From: Desulfamplus magnetovallimortis
GTDB lineage: Bacteria; Desulfobacterota; Desulfobacteria; Desulfobacterales; Desulfobacteraceae
DNA length: 64,000 bases
NCBI RefSeq assembly: GCF_900170035.1
Contig: NZ_LT828541.1
Span: 434,536 to 498,535 of the forward strand
Direction: 5' to 3'
A program made the position numbers and the translations under genes. The notes beneath the pieces are model-generated. The model ran no database searches and was not told the origin of the DNA. It was given only the letters and a program-made list of their open reading frames with translations. Positions 17,484 to 27,002 of this stretch are shown one piece after another. Each line of letters opens with the position of its first letter. The stretch's first letter is position 1.

Positions 17484-18376
17484 GCATGAAAAGAAAAACC
17501 GGGCTTGGCAGAGGAATCTCATCCCTTATTCCCGACTTTGATTCCCTTGATGAAAAGTCGGGTGATTTTTTTATGTGCCGTATTGATGATATTGTTCCAA
17601 ACCCTTTTCAGCCACGCAGATCATTTAACGAAGAAGAGCTTGAGCGTCTTACCCTCTCCATAAAGGAGCAGGGCGTATTACAGCCCCTTCTTGTAAGAAA
17701 GGATCCCAAGGGTGGATATGAACTCATTGCAGGCGAAAGACGCCTGAGAGCTGCAAAACAGGCACAACTGGATCTTGTGCCAGCCATTGTAAGGGCTATT
17801 TCCGATGAACAGATGCTTGAGGTATCAATCATTGAAAATGTACAAAGATCCAATCTCAACCCCATTGAAGAGGCAGACGCCTACCACAGACTCATAACCG
17901 AGTTCAATTATACACAGGAGATGGTTGCCAGAAAAATCGGCAAAAACAGATCCACAATTGCCAATTTTCTGAGGCTACGCGGGTTGCCGGAACAGGTTCT
18001 GGAAAGCCTTGCCGCTGATAAAATATCCATGGGGCATGCAAGGGCAATATTAAGTGCCGGAAGTGTTGAAAGCCAGATTAAAACCTGGGAAATTGTTATA
18101 GAAAAGGGGCTTTCTGTACGTGCAACAGAGCAGCTTGCCAAAAAAATCAAAGCAGAGCCTCCATTGCCTGACCAGCCGGAAGACGAATCAGATCCGGAAC
18201 AGTTAAACAATTCAGTAGCTGATGCCGATTATATCAAAACCATATGTTCAGATCTTACAAGAAGAATCAATTATCCTGTTTCCATAAAGAAAAAGGGGGA
18301 AAAGGGAAAACTTGAAATCACTTTCAGGGATAACCGTGAATTCCAGAAAATAATTGATTTTTTAAACAACATCTAA
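17480..18376 (+). CDS. parB: ParB chromosome-partitioning protein
   Basis: This 298-residue CTPase/DNA clamp binds parS sites. The N-terminal segment KTGLGRGISSLIPD contacts ParA. The ParB/Srx domain carries NPFQPRRSF, GVLQPLLVRK and the CTP-binding IAGERRLRAAK. The HTH region (YTQEMVARKIGKNRSTIANF LRLRGL) and ISMGHARAIL follow, and the C-terminal dimerisation segment is at 245-298. Its start overlaps the parA stop (ATGA). The parAB pair suggests that the replication origin may lie within reach, though no origin is visible here. Confidence 0.95.
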   Translation: MSMKRKTGLGRGISSLIPDFDSLDEKSGDFFMCRIDDIVPNPFQPRRSFNEEELERLTLSIKEQGVLQPLLVRKDPKGGYELIAGERRLRAAKQAQLDLVPAIVRAISDEQMLEVSIIENVQRSNLNPIEEADAYHRLITEFNYTQEMVARKIGKNRSTIANFLRLRGLPEQVLESLAADKISMGHARAILSAGSVESQIKTWEIVIEKGLSVRATEQLAKKIKAEPPLPDQPEDESDPEQLNNSVADADYIKTICSDLTRRINYPVSIKKKGEKGKLEITFRDNREFQKIIDFLNNI

Positions 18377-18381
18377 ATCCC

Positions 18382-20127
18382 ATGAAAATCACAATTGCAA
18401 AAACAGCGGGTTTCTGCATGGGTGTCAGGCGAGCAGTGGATATGGTACTGGATGCCGCCAACAGCACAAATGACCCCATATGCACATACGGACCCCTTAT
18501 CCACAATCCCCAGGTTTTAAAAATGCTGGAAGATAAAGGCATCCCTGCAATATCAAGGATACCTGAAACAGCAAAGGGCACTGTGCTGATCCGTGCACAT
18601 GGTGTTCCCCCTGAATCCCAGCATGAGCTTGAACAGGCAGGATTCAAGGTTATCAATGCGACCTGCCCAAGGGTTATAAGAGTTCAGACAATAATCAGAA
18701 AACATGCAGAAAAAGGATATGCCACCATAATAATTGGTGACAGAGATCACCCTGAAGTAAAAGGGCTTATGGGTTATTCCGCCGGAAAGGGTCACACTGT
18801 ATGCTCAATGGAGGAACTGGCCGATTTGCCATGTTTTGAAAAAGCTGTGATTGTTGCTCAGACCACCCAGGATACATCCCTTTATGATGATGTAAAGAAG
18901 TGGGCAACCATAAACCATCCTCACTATAAGCTGTTTGATACAATATGTGATTCAACGGAAAAGAGGCAGGCAGAAGTACGGCAGATCGCCCGTACCCATG
19001 ATGCTGTTGTTGTAGTTGGCGGCAAGGAGAGCGGCAACACAAAACGGCTTGCCCAGATAGCATCAGAAACAGGAAAGTTTTATGTTCATATTGAAGATAT
19101 CTCTGAACTTGAAAAGAGCCACCTCCAACAGCTTGGATCAGCAGAATCTATTGCAATAACAGCAGGGGCATCCACACCAAACTGGATCATCAATAAGACA
19201 TTTCGGTCACTGGAAACAGAGCTTGACAAAAAAGATAGAGCAATATCTTCATCACTCATTGTAATGTCCCGTCAGATCAGAAATTTTCTTTTAAGAACCA
19301 ACCTTCTGCTTGCAGCAGGGGCGGGCTCCATGACATATGCCTGCTCAAAGCTCCAGAATATGGAGCATATATTGATACACTCCTTTATTGCCATGCTTTA
19401 TGTTCTCTCAATGCAGATCATGAACAATCTCTTTTCAATATCATCTGACAGATACAATAACCCTGAAAGGGCAGACTTTTATGAAAGACATAAAAAAAGC
19501 CTTTCTGCAACCGCCTTTTTAGCTGGTGCAACTGGCATTTATCTATCATTCTCAACCGCAATGCTTCCATTTATCATTCTTTCAGTGATGAGTATGCTGG
19601 GCCTTCTTTATAACCAGAAACTCTTTTCCGCCTCTTTCAGGGGACGCAAAATATCAAGGATTAAAGATATTCCTGGTTCAAAGACATTTCTGATTGCAGT
19701 GGCATGGGGGAGTGTAACTTCACTTCTGCCGGCACTTTCCCGTCCAGACCCTGATGTTGTCTCATTTGCATTTGTAGTGCCTTTTGTATTTACCACAGCT
19801 CTTCTTTTTGCAAGAACAGCCTTTTTTGCACTCCTTGAAATACAAGGAGACCGCATCACAGGCAAGGAGACCCTTCCCATAATCCTTGGTGAGAAAAGAA
19901 CAAAAAAACTCATCCATAATTCGCTTTATATTGCAGCTCTGATTATCTTTATCTCAACATTGACAGGAATCATACCAAAAACAGGATTGCTCACGGCACT
20001 GATTCCCCTATCAATGATATATCTGGTAAAACTTCATGAAAAAGGGGCTTTGTATCCTGGGATGCATCTTGAGTTCATTATGGAGTCACATTTTCTTTTG
20101 TCAGGATTTTTGGTGTTGTTTACTTAA
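18382..20127 (+). CDS. ispH: IspH (HMBPP reductase) fused to a UbiA-like prenyltransferase domain
   Basis: Residues 1-285 are a complete 4-hydroxy-3-methylbut-2-enyl diphosphate reductase. The three cluster Cys lie in TAGFCMGVRRAV (Cys12), NATCPRVIRV and DTICDSTEKRQ; substrate motifs RAHGVPPES, AQTTQDTS and GKESGNTKRL are present. Residues about 300-581 are a membrane domain of roughly eight helices with a UbiA-like Asp-rich motif (NNLFSISSDRYNNPERADF). The fusion would link the final MEP-pathway step, making IPP/DMAPP, to a membrane prenyl transfer or polyprenyl step. The gene starts 5 nt after parB. The frame is continuous, so the fusion is real in this sequence; the prenyl acceptor is unknown. 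Confidence 0.9.
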   Translation: MKITIAKTAGFCMGVRRAVDMVLDAANSTNDPICTYGPLIHNPQVLKMLEDKGIPAISRIPETAKGTVLIRAHGVPPESQHELEQAGFKVINATCPRVIRVQTIIRKHAEKGYATIIIGDRDHPEVKGLMGYSAGKGHTVCSMEELADLPCFEKAVIVAQTTQDTSLYDDVKKWATINHPHYKLFDTICDSTEKRQAEVRQIARTHDAVVVVGGKESGNTKRLAQIASETGKFYVHIEDISELEKSHLQQLGSAESIAITAGASTPNWIINKTFRSLETELDKKDRAISSSLIVMSRQIRNFLLRTNLLLAAGAGSMTYACSKLQNMEHILIHSFIAMLYVLSMQIMNNLFSISSDRYNNPERADFYERHKKSLSATAFLAGATGIYLSFSTAMLPFIILSVMSMLGLLYNQKLFSASFRGRKISRIKDIPGSKTFLIAVAWGSVTSLLPALSRPDPDVVSFAFVVPFVFTTALLFARTAFFALLEIQGDRITGKETLPIILGEKRTKKLIHNSLYIAALIIFISTLTGIIPKTGLLTALIPLSMIYLVKLHEKGALYPGMHLEFIMESHFLLSGFLVLFT

Positions 20128-20180
20128 GTTTTTTCATACTCAAAATTGACATTTTATTGCTTTCAAGGGGCTGTTATCCC

Positions 20181-20816
20181 ATGAACAGACTTGGTTTTGC
20201 CATAGGTGAACTTGCAGTCAAACATGCTTTAATCACACCTGAAGCATTTGATAAGGCCGTTAAAGCATGTGCAGATTTTCAAGACAATGATGATGCCATA
20301 CCTGATTACCTGATAGCCCAGGGGCTGCTTACAAAGGAGAATATTCATAAGCTATCAGCAGTTATCAAGACAAAGCAGGCAAGGCAGCAGGACATAATAT
20401 TTGGGAATATTGCCCTTAAAAAAGGGTATATAACAAAATCCATCATGCAGCTTGCCATGGATGAACAGGCTGCCCTTTTCAAAAGCAGTAAAAAATATAC
20501 CCGTCTTTCTGATATTCTTGTTGATGCCGGAATGCTTTCTCCCCAGCAGAGAGACACAATTATTGTTGAGCAGAACACCCCTGAATCAGATGCTATAGCA
20601 GAGAAAACAAGATCATCTGCTGCAACTGATGGCGTGGATGGAGGTGGCTCATCCATTGATCAGCACATGGAAAGCGGAGTTGTATCTGCCTCTCATTCGG
20701 AAGATAGTGAAAACATTGCCAATGGAACTTCAGAGACAAAACAAAAAGCACTTGAGTCCATAAAACCGGAAAAAATTTTGCCTATTCCGAAGTCTTTCCA
20801 TCAGGTATTAAACTGA
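20181..20816 (+). pseudogene. FapA/DUF342 protein, N-terminal part (frameshifted)
   Basis: From the ATG at 20181 (after AAGGGG) this frame gives a helical N-terminal region, for example GFAIGELAVKHALITPEAFD and YLIAQGLLTKENIHKLSAVI. These look like two repeats of a GspE-N-like fold (ALKKGYITKSIMQLAM, LVDAGMLSPQQRD). A Ser/Glu-rich linker follows. It ends soon after a six-A run at 20770-20775. One more A would continue it as ...KPEKNFAYSEVFPSGIKLIV into the DUF342 frame, giving one protein of about 730 residues. Confidence 0.65.
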
Positions 20817-22381
20817 TTGTCCAGCAGGACGGAAATGCGGCTTTTCTTCTTAAAACCAATGAATTTGACCAAAATATATCAATTGGCCAGATAAAGGAGC
20901 TGCTTGCATCAAGAAATATATTGTATGGAATTGTTGATAACAAAAAAATAGATAGTTTTATAGAGTCAGATATTTTTTATAAAAAGGCCTTTAAAATAGC
21001 AGAAGGCAATGCACCGGAGCAGACCCAGAATGCCACAATAAAATATTTTTTTCCCCGCCACAGGTTAAAAGCCGGAACCATACGAGAAGATGGCACCATG
21101 GATTTCCGTGAAAGGGGAGATATCCCCCAGGTTGAAAAAGGAACAGTGCTTGCTGTTAAAAAAAGTGCGGTTGAAGGCAAAGTTGGAAAAAATATATATA
21201 ATGATACCGTTCGTGTAAAACCTGCAAGGGATATCCGCCTTAAAGCCGGCAAAGGCACCGTACTTTCTGAAGACCGTCTTAAAATCACAGCAGCAGTTTC
21301 TGGACATCCAAAACTTGCACGGGATGGTACCATTTTTGTCTATGAATCGTTTGTGGTGCAGGGTGATGTGGATTATGAGACAGGAAATATTGACTATCAG
21401 GGAGATGTCATAATAAGGGGCTGCATACAAAATGGTTTCAAGGTCAAAGGAAATAACATAAAGGCTCAATCAATTGATGGTGCTACAGTTCTTGCTGAAG
21501 GCAATGTTACCATTGATCAAGGCATAAATGAAGCCAATATTTCTGCAAGGGGTATGCTAAATGCAAAATTTATTCAAAATTCAGACATAACATGCCTCGG
21601 GGATGTCACAACTGAACGTGAGCTTGTTGAATCAAAAATTAATTCAAACGGCATATGTACCATAAAGGGAGTTGTTATCAATTCCAAAATTGCTGCCAAG
21701 ATGGGAGTATATGCAAGGCAGATAGGGATGGAAAAAGCTCCGGCATCAACAGTCAGGGTGGGAATTGATACCTTTGCTGAAAAAGATCTTGAAATAATTG
21801 GGGAAACCCTTGCAAAAAAAGAAAATGAACAGAATCAGTTAAGAGAAATAATCGCAGAGTCACATGGAAATATTTATACTGCTGAAGCCAAAATCATGCG
21901 TGTTTCAGAAACAAAAGAGCAGCACGATGATGAACGAATGGATCTTTTATCAAAAATTTCCGCCATTGACGGCAATGCCAATGAAGGTAAGAATAAGCAG
22001 GCACAGATGCAGGCTGCCCTGAAACGCCTTATAAAAACAGGCGAAGAGATAAACCAGACAATTACATTATGCCGTGATTCCATACGTGAAATGAAACAGA
22101 AAATCAGTGAATCTGAACAGATGATGGAGAAAAACTCAAGGGAGATCACAAGACTACTTGATGAACGACACAATCTGATAAAATGGCTTGAGAATAACCC
22201 TGGTTTTTCAATTGTAAAAGTAGAAGGTAAACTCATGGCAGGTACAAGAGTGTATGGCAGATATTGTGATAAGACCATAGAAAACAGCATAAGTGCTGCC
22301 GTAATAAAAGAGGAGCAGATCAACAGAACTGTCAGGGAAAATGAACCAGGAGTGTGGAAACTCTATATTACAAGGATATAA
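20774..22381 (+). CDS. FapA/DUF342 polymer-binding-type protein, C-terminal part
   Basis: This DUF342 protein has the right-handed beta-helix region (about 21340-21770: YETGNIDYQGDVIIRG, GFKVKGNNIKAQSIDGATV, GNVTIDQGINEANISARG, GVVINSKIAAKMGVYARQIG) followed by a long coiled coil (ENEQNQLREIIAESHGN through MEKNSREITRLLDERHN). The open frame extends upstream of the first plausible start at 20921 and matches the missing middle of the preceding frame. The two are probably one gene split by a homopolymer difference. Vibrio FapA binds HubP; in Desulfobacterota the role is unknown. Confidence 0.8.
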   Translation, partial: NFAYSEVFPSGIKLIVQQDGNAAFLLKTNEFDQNISIGQIKELLASRNILYGIVDNKKIDSFIESDIFYKKAFKIAEGNAPEQTQNATIKYFFPRHRLKAGTIREDGTMDFRERGDIPQVEKGTVLAVKKSAVEGKVGKNIYNDTVRVKPARDIRLKAGKGTVLSEDRLKITAAVSGHPKLARDGTIFVYESFVVQGDVDYETGNIDYQGDVIIRGCIQNGFKVKGNNIKAQSIDGATVLAEGNVTIDQGINEANISARGMLNAKFIQNSDITCLGDVTTERELVESKINSNGICTIKGVVINSKIAAKMGVYARQIGMEKAPASTVRVGIDTFAEKDLEIIGETLAKKENEQNQLREIIAESHGNIYTAEAKIMRVSETKEQHDDERMDLLSKISAIDGNANEGKNKQAQMQAALKRLIKTGEEINQTITLCRDSIREMKQKISESEQMMEKNSREITRLLDERHNLIKWLENNPGFSIVKVEGKLMAGTRVYGRYCDKTIENSISAAVIKEEQINRTVRENEPGVWKLYITRI

Positions 22382-22454
22382 CGGCAATGGCAGACCATCT
22401 GCCACAACAAAGCATGAAAGTCCTTAAGAACCTTAAAAGACAGGGACTTTATTA

Positions 22455-22533
22455 TAACGTACATGGCGGATGCCCGCCACAATTTAAAAAATAAAATCTT
22501 TTAAAAACAGCCACTTACTGAGACTGTCTAATA
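22455..22533. repeat. R2 repeat unit, reverse orientation
   Basis: It contains TAACGTACATGGCGGATGCC, whose hairpin is GGCGGATGCCCGCC, and ends in CTGAGACTGTCTAATAAA. It sits about 70 nt before the isocitrate dehydrogenase ATG in a gap of 224 nt that has no other feature. Confidence 0.65.
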
Positions 22534-22605
22534 AAAAAAGATGCCCGATTCTGGTGGAAAAAGGATTCTGGTGCTAGATCTGCTGATAATAAAAAAGGAG
22601 AGACA

Positions 22606-23820
22606 ATGACTGATTATGCAAATATTTTTGAGGGAGAGTATAACCCTTTTAACGCACTTGCCACTCTGCTTGGCCAGGAGAAGGATAGAGTCGAAAAAGC
22701 CATTAAGAGTCGTGGCTCATTTAATCCTGTGGATCTGAGTCAAAAGCGGCCTTTAACAATCGGTTTTGCGCCAGGTGACGGTATTGGCCCCATTATAGCA
22801 AAAGCTGCCCGTACCATACTTGAAAAACTTCTTGAAAATGAAGTCAAGAAAGGGGAAATCAGCATTATTGAGATCCCTGATCTCACAATTGAAAAGCGCA
22901 TTGAACTGGATGTTGTGGCTCCTCAAACCTCCATTGATGTAATTGATAAATGTGATGTCATTCTGAAAATGCCCCTTGAGACACCTGACAGCTCACGTTA
23001 TCCCAATGTACCGAGCGCAAATGTGTGGATGCGTCAATACATGGATCTTTTTGCCTGCCAGAGAACAATAAAAAATGATGAGCAGGATATTGATTTTACC
23101 ATTTTTAGATGCAATATGGGTACTCCATATCAGGATGCAATGTCAGCGGGTGTTTCATATATAAACGGCAATGAAGAGTATGCCTTGTGTTTCTGGCCCC
23201 AGGCACGCATTGATATTGAGCGCATTACCCATCTTGCATGTCTCCACGCACAAAAATGCGGCTCCCCTGCTGTTGTGTTGAACTTCAAGGACAATGTTAT
23301 AAAACCGGATGCTGCCTCCCTCAACTGGGCAAAAGCCTATATTGACAAACACTTTCCTGATATTGACTATCTGAGTGTAAAACCTGATGATTTCTCATAC
23401 ACCGTAACCCAGCCACAGAAGCTTAAATCAATGAAGGGTGAAAAAACAGGTGTGGAATTCAGGCTGACAACCATGATATGTAATAACATAGTAGGTGATA
23501 TGGCAGGTGATGAAGCAGGCATGTACGTTGGCGGTATTGGTGGAGTTGGCTCTGCAAATATCTCGTTTTCACAGGGGATGTTTGAAGCAGGAGGAGGCAC
23601 AGGAACAAGAATGATGAATGAAAACAGAGGCCATTTTGCATCTCCTGTTGCTGTTGTAAAAGCAACCGGTGAGCTTCTTGAATTCATTGGATATCCCCAA
23701 CTGAAAGTCACCGTTTTCAATGCTATTGATGCACTTGAAACAGCCGGCACTGTCCCTAACGGAGGAAAAAACAGCATAACATGTGATCAGGCAACTGAAT
23801 TTATACTAAAAAATATATAA
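22606..23820 (+). CDS. Isocitrate dehydrogenase-like protein (isocitrate/isopropylmalate family)
   Basis: This 404-residue oxidoreductase of the isocitrate/isopropylmalate dehydrogenase fold has GFAPGDGIGP near 52, PSANVWMRQYMDLFACQR near 134 (the S-x-N-x3-R substrate motif of isocitrate dehydrogenases), NFKDNVIKPD with the catalytic Lys near 225, and a C-terminal GGIGGVGSANIS segment replacing the usual nucleotide loop. A strong ribosome site (AAGGAGA) precedes the ATG. The serine motif favours isocitrate over isopropylmalate; cofactor preference is not readable. In sulfate reducers that oxidise acetate through the TCA cycle this enzyme is central. Confidence 0.75.
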   Translation: MTDYANIFEGEYNPFNALATLLGQEKDRVEKAIKSRGSFNPVDLSQKRPLTIGFAPGDGIGPIIAKAARTILEKLLENEVKKGEISIIEIPDLTIEKRIELDVVAPQTSIDVIDKCDVILKMPLETPDSSRYPNVPSANVWMRQYMDLFACQRTIKNDEQDIDFTIFRCNMGTPYQDAMSAGVSYINGNEEYALCFWPQARIDIERITHLACLHAQKCGSPAVVLNFKDNVIKPDAASLNWAKAYIDKHFPDIDYLSVKPDDFSYTVTQPQKLKSMKGEKTGVEFRLTTMICNNIVGDMAGDEAGMYVGGIGGVGSANISFSQGMFEAGGGTGTRMMNENRGHFASPVAVVKATGELLEFIGYPQLKVTVFNAIDALETAGTVPNGGKNSITCDQATEFILKNI

Positions 23821-23863
23821 TCCCAATGCCTTGGTGGGCATTATTAACAGACTGTTACATAGA

Positions 23864-24032
23864 TTTGTCAATAACCCCACATGATTGCGAGGGCATCACA
23901 ACGATGGATAAAAATCTTTATATATCAGTATATTACTGAGATTTTCTAATAAACCCCCATGTTTGCTGACGCATCACAACTAAACATGAAAGTCGTTGTA
24001 TATCAGCATGTTATGGAGGCTTTCTAATAAAA
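23864..24032. repeat. R2 repeat, two reverse units before serC
   Basis: Two units each have a CCCCAnATG...GCATCACAAC block and a second stem (AAAATC/GATTTT in one, GAAAGTC/GGCTTTC in the other), ending in TCTAATAAA. The second ends about 20 nt before the serC ATG, so it would be part of the serC leader if transcription starts upstream. Confidence 0.65.
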
Positions 24033-24051
24033 TAATAAGGAGATAGTCAAT

Positions 24052-25137
24052 ATGTCAGAACGTATTTATAATTTTAACCCGGGACCTGCCATTTTGCCTG
24101 TGGAAGTGCTTGAGCAGGCATCAAAGGATATCCTGGAGTATCAGAATACCGGAATGAGCCTGATCGAGCTGAGTCACCGTTCAAAGGAGTTTATGGCAGT
24201 CACGGATACAGCAGAAGCACTGCTTCGGGAAATTATGGAGATACCGGATAACTACAAGGTTCTGTTTCTTCAGGGTGGAGCTTCAACCCAGTTTTTCATG
24301 GTACCTATGAATCTTCTTGGCCCTGGGAAAAAAGCTACTTATCTTAACACCGGAACCTGGTCCAAAAAAGCAATTAAGGAAGCAAAGCTTTTTGGTGACA
24401 TAGATGTTGCATATTCCAGCGAAGCAACTACTTTCAACAGGGTGCCTACCCAGGATGAATATACTGTTGCCGATGATTCTGAATATCTTTACCTTACATC
24501 CAACAATACAATCTATGGAACACAGTTCAGGGATTTCCCTGTAACAGAAAAGATGCTTATAAGCGACATGTCATCTGATATCCTCTCCCGCAAGGTCGAT
24601 GTCAGCAAATTCGGCATTATTTTTGCCGGAGCACAGAAAAACCTTGGCCCGTCAGGTGTCACCGTGGTTATTATAAGGGAAGACCTGCTTGAAAGAACCC
24701 CTGAAAATGTACCCACAATGTTAAGCTACAAAACCCATGCAGACAAGGGCTCCATGTTTAATACCCCTCCATGTTTTTCCATCTATACTGTGGGTGAGGT
24801 TCTTAAATGGCTTAAAAAACAGGGTGGAGTTGAAGGAATAGAAAAGATAAACAGGGAAAAGGCGGAAATTCTTTACAGTGCCATGGATGAAGGTGATTAT
24901 TACCGTGGCCATGCGGAAAAGGCATCCAGATCATGGATGAATGTCTCTTTCAACCTGCCAACTCCGGAACTTGAAGCAAAATTTATTGCCGAAGCTGCCA
25001 AAGTCGGTCTTGGAGGACTTAAAGGTCATAGATCAATTGGCGGATGCCGCGCCTCAATATACAATGCATTTCCTGTAAAAGGGGTGGAAAAACTTGTGGC
25101 TTTCATGAGAGAGTTTGAGCAGAAAAATCCTTCCTGA
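24052..25137 (+). CDS. serC: Phosphoserine aminotransferase
   Basis: This 361-residue PLP enzyme converts 3-phosphohydroxypyruvate and glutamate to phosphoserine and 2-oxoglutarate. Motifs are YNFNPGPAILPVEVLEQA at the N-terminus, FLQGGASTQFFMVPMNLL near 72, YLTSNNTIYGTQF near 146, SDMSSDILSRKVDVSKF near 170 and the PLP lysine in FAGAQKNLGPSGVT near 192. The C-terminus GLKGHRSIGGCRASIYNA is typical of SerC. It is preceded by AAGGAGA. It stands alone between repeats and the convergent nif operon. Confidence 0.95.
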   Translation: MSERIYNFNPGPAILPVEVLEQASKDILEYQNTGMSLIELSHRSKEFMAVTDTAEALLREIMEIPDNYKVLFLQGGASTQFFMVPMNLLGPGKKATYLNTGTWSKKAIKEAKLFGDIDVAYSSEATTFNRVPTQDEYTVADDSEYLYLTSNNTIYGTQFRDFPVTEKMLISDMSSDILSRKVDVSKFGIIFAGAQKNLGPSGVTVVIIREDLLERTPENVPTMLSYKTHADKGSMFNTPPCFSIYTVGEVLKWLKKQGGVEGIEKINREKAEILYSAMDEGDYYRGHAEKASRSWMNVSFNLPTPELEAKFIAEAAKVGLGGLKGHRSIGGCRASIYNAFPVKGVEKLVAFMREFEQKNPS

Positions 25138-25174
25138 TTGCATTTTATCTAAGGGTTCGCAAAAATATCTTCCC

Positions 25175-25295
25175 AAAATTTTGGCATCCTTCATACACCC
25201 ATCAAAGTACTTTACACTTTCCAGAGCAATAGTTATGAAAAACGGGAACACTTCTAAGGAAAATGTAATGCGGGAAATGAAAGATGCCAACTTAT
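25175..25295. repeat. R3 palindromic repeat between serC and nifV
   Basis: R3 elements have outer ends TTGGCATC(C/T)TTCAT and ATGAAAGATGCCAA and inner ends around ACTTTACACTTT. Here both outer ends are present (about 25180 and 25280) and the copy fills the convergent gap between serC and nifV, where it could act as a transcriptional barrier. Confidence 0.65.
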
Positions 25296-26407
25296 TGAAT
25301 GATTGTGCATTGATCTCCATAAATAGCTAACAGCTCTTCATGGGTAATGGTGGATTTTCGTCTCCTTGACTCTTTTCTGATAATTTTTAAAAGTGTATCA
25401 GCCTCTGATCCATCAATTTCAATTCCCTTTATTTTCAATAGATGGCGAATGGCACCGGAGCCTGAATGGCTCCCAATTGAAAACTCCATCTCATTTTGTC
25501 CAATAATAGCCGGTTCAAATAACTGGTAAGAGATGGGGTTTTTTATAAGTCCCGAACAGTGAATACCTGATTCGTGGCGAAAAACATTTTTCCCTACAAT
25601 TGGCTTTGCATCGGGAATAGGCTGCCTCGATGCTCTGGCAACCAATTGGCAAATTTTTGTAATATGTTTCAAATTGATTTGGCTGGAATATGCACCCAAT
25701 TCAAACAGGGCAACCGCCACCTCTTCCAGAGATGCATTTCCGGCACGCTCTCCAATACCATTGACAGTCACGCTTAATGCCTCTGCCCCTGCTTCAACGG
25801 CACTCACTGCATTGGCAGTAGCCATGCCAAGATCGTTGTGGGCGTGAAATTCAAGTTCAAGTTGTGATCTGTGGCTTTTGAGTTCTCTTATCAACCCCAT
25901 CACCATTGAAGGCGTTTGGAAACCCACTGTATCTGCAAGTCGTAGGCGATCAACCCCAAGCTCTGAAGCAAGGAGTGAAAAGTTTTTTAAAAATGACGGA
26001 GTTGTCCGGGTGGCATCCTGGGCGCCAATGGAAACCCTATCGAAGTTATCTCTTGCCACTTTGATAAGGTTTTCAAGTGAATCCAGAACCCAGGTCTCAT
26101 TTTTATCAATGGTTTTAAGTAAAATGGATGATGTGGGAAAAGAGATATGAACTCCGGCTGTATTGCAACCGGCCGCTTTTTGTATATCCTCTTTCCTGGC
26201 TCTGCACCAGCACGAGAGTACACAGGGCAGGTGCAATCGTGCCATTTGCCGGATATCCTTGCAGACATGCGAGCCCATGGCTGGAATACCAGCTTCTATC
26301 TCATCTATTCCGGCCTGGGCAAGTGCAGTTGCAATGTCGATTTTCTCACGGGTGCTGAATACAACACCAGGAGCCTGTTCTCCATCCCGTAGCGTGGTGT
26401 CCAGCAT
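25292..26407 (-). CDS. nifV: Homocitrate synthase
   Basis: This enzyme condenses acetyl-CoA with 2-oxoglutarate to homocitrate, the organic ligand of FeMo-co. The 371-residue frame has [17 protein letters not shown] at its N-terminus, [30 protein letters not shown] with the metal His pair, and [16 protein letters not shown]. The annotated ATG has no ribosome site. Upstream at 26434-26439 are two ATG codons preceded by GAGG, giving MMQPGHKKK before a nine-A run (plus strand 26413-26421). Ten A would join that start to the frame as [14 protein letters not shown]. The natural protein is therefore probably about 11 residues longer and is disrupted here, possibly by a sequencing error. It is the last gene of the nif string. 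Confidence 0.9.
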   Translation of the reverse strand: MLDTTLRDGEQAPGVVFSTREKIDIATALAQAGIDEIEAGIPAMGSHVCKDIRQMARLHLPCVLSCWCRARKEDIQKAAGCNTAGVHISFPTSSILLKTIDKNETWVLDSLENLIKVARDNFDRVSIGAQDATRTTPSFLKNFSLLASELGVDRLRLADTVGFQTPSMVMGLIRELKSHRSQLELEFHAHNDLGMATANAVSAVEAGAEALSVTVNGIGERAGNASLEEVAVALFELGAYSSQINLKHITKICQLVARASRQPIPDAKPIVGKNVFRHESGIHCSGLIKNPISYQLFEPAIIGQNEMEFSIGSHSGSGAIRHLLKIKGIEIDGSEADTLLKIIRKESRRRKSTITHEELLAIYGDQCTIIQ

Positions 26408-26455
26408 CCATATTTTTTTTTATGACCCGGCTGCATCATAGTTTTTCCTCAAATA

Positions 26456-26761
26456 TTACAGTAGATACTCTTTTGCAGTTGCACCATCTTCAATGGCATC
26501 AAGGATTGCGTCAATGGCCTCTTCTGTTTCCACATGGCCGTACCAGGTGTTTTCAGGGTAAACCACCATTACAGGGCCTTCATCACAAAGCTTCAGGCAG
26601 CAGGTTGAAGAGACAATGACATTTTCAAGCCCTCTGTCAATAATTTCGTTTTCAATATAGGGAAGAAAATCCAGTGAATTTTTTCGGTGACATTTTCCCT
26701 TGGGTTCTCCGGTTGGTCTGAAACTGGCACAAACAAGAATGTGGTGGGTGGGCTTTTCCAT
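26456..26761 (-). CDS. Thioredoxin-like [2Fe-2S] ferredoxin of the nif operon
   Basis: This 101-residue protein has the thioredoxin-like ferredoxin pattern: ILVCASFRPTGEPKGKC supplies two Cys, SSTCCLKLCDEGPVMVVYPE the others. Proteins of this type occur beside nifB or nifN in many diazotrophs and are thought to serve electron transfer for cofactor assembly. A GGAG ribosome site precedes the ATG. It sits between nifB and nifV, about 17 nt ahead of the probable upstream nifV start. Confidence 0.85.
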   Translation of the reverse strand: MEKPTHHILVCASFRPTGEPKGKCHRKNSLDFLPYIENEIIDRGLENVIVSSTCCLKLCDEGPVMVVYPENTWYGHVETEEAIDAILDAIEDGATAKEYLL

Positions 26762-26811
26762 GTTTTCTCCTGATTCATAAAATTATTAAACTGGTTTCGG
26801 GATATCCTTAA

Positions 26812-26995
26812 TAACTCAAAATCGACATCTATAAAACCTCTTGAGCCTTATCAATACTGTCTGAATCAGGATTTCCAAGATTAACAAAGATAAGGCAAGA
26901 TTATCTATCCTGCACATCTTGTTTATCCTGGTTATCCTGATTCAGACAAATTCAGTAAATGGAAAAAAGCAAAAGATGTCGATTTTGAGTAATAA
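26812..26995. repeat. R1 palindromic repeat, full length
   Basis: This is one of the best full-length R1 copies, from AACTCAAAATCGACATC to GATGTCGATTTTGAGTAA, with the inner CTGTCTGAATCAGGAT/ATCCTGATTCAGACAA pair. AATA flanks both ends. It separates nifB from the ferredoxin gene. Confidence 0.8.
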
Positions 26996-27002
26996 ATTCT
27001 AA

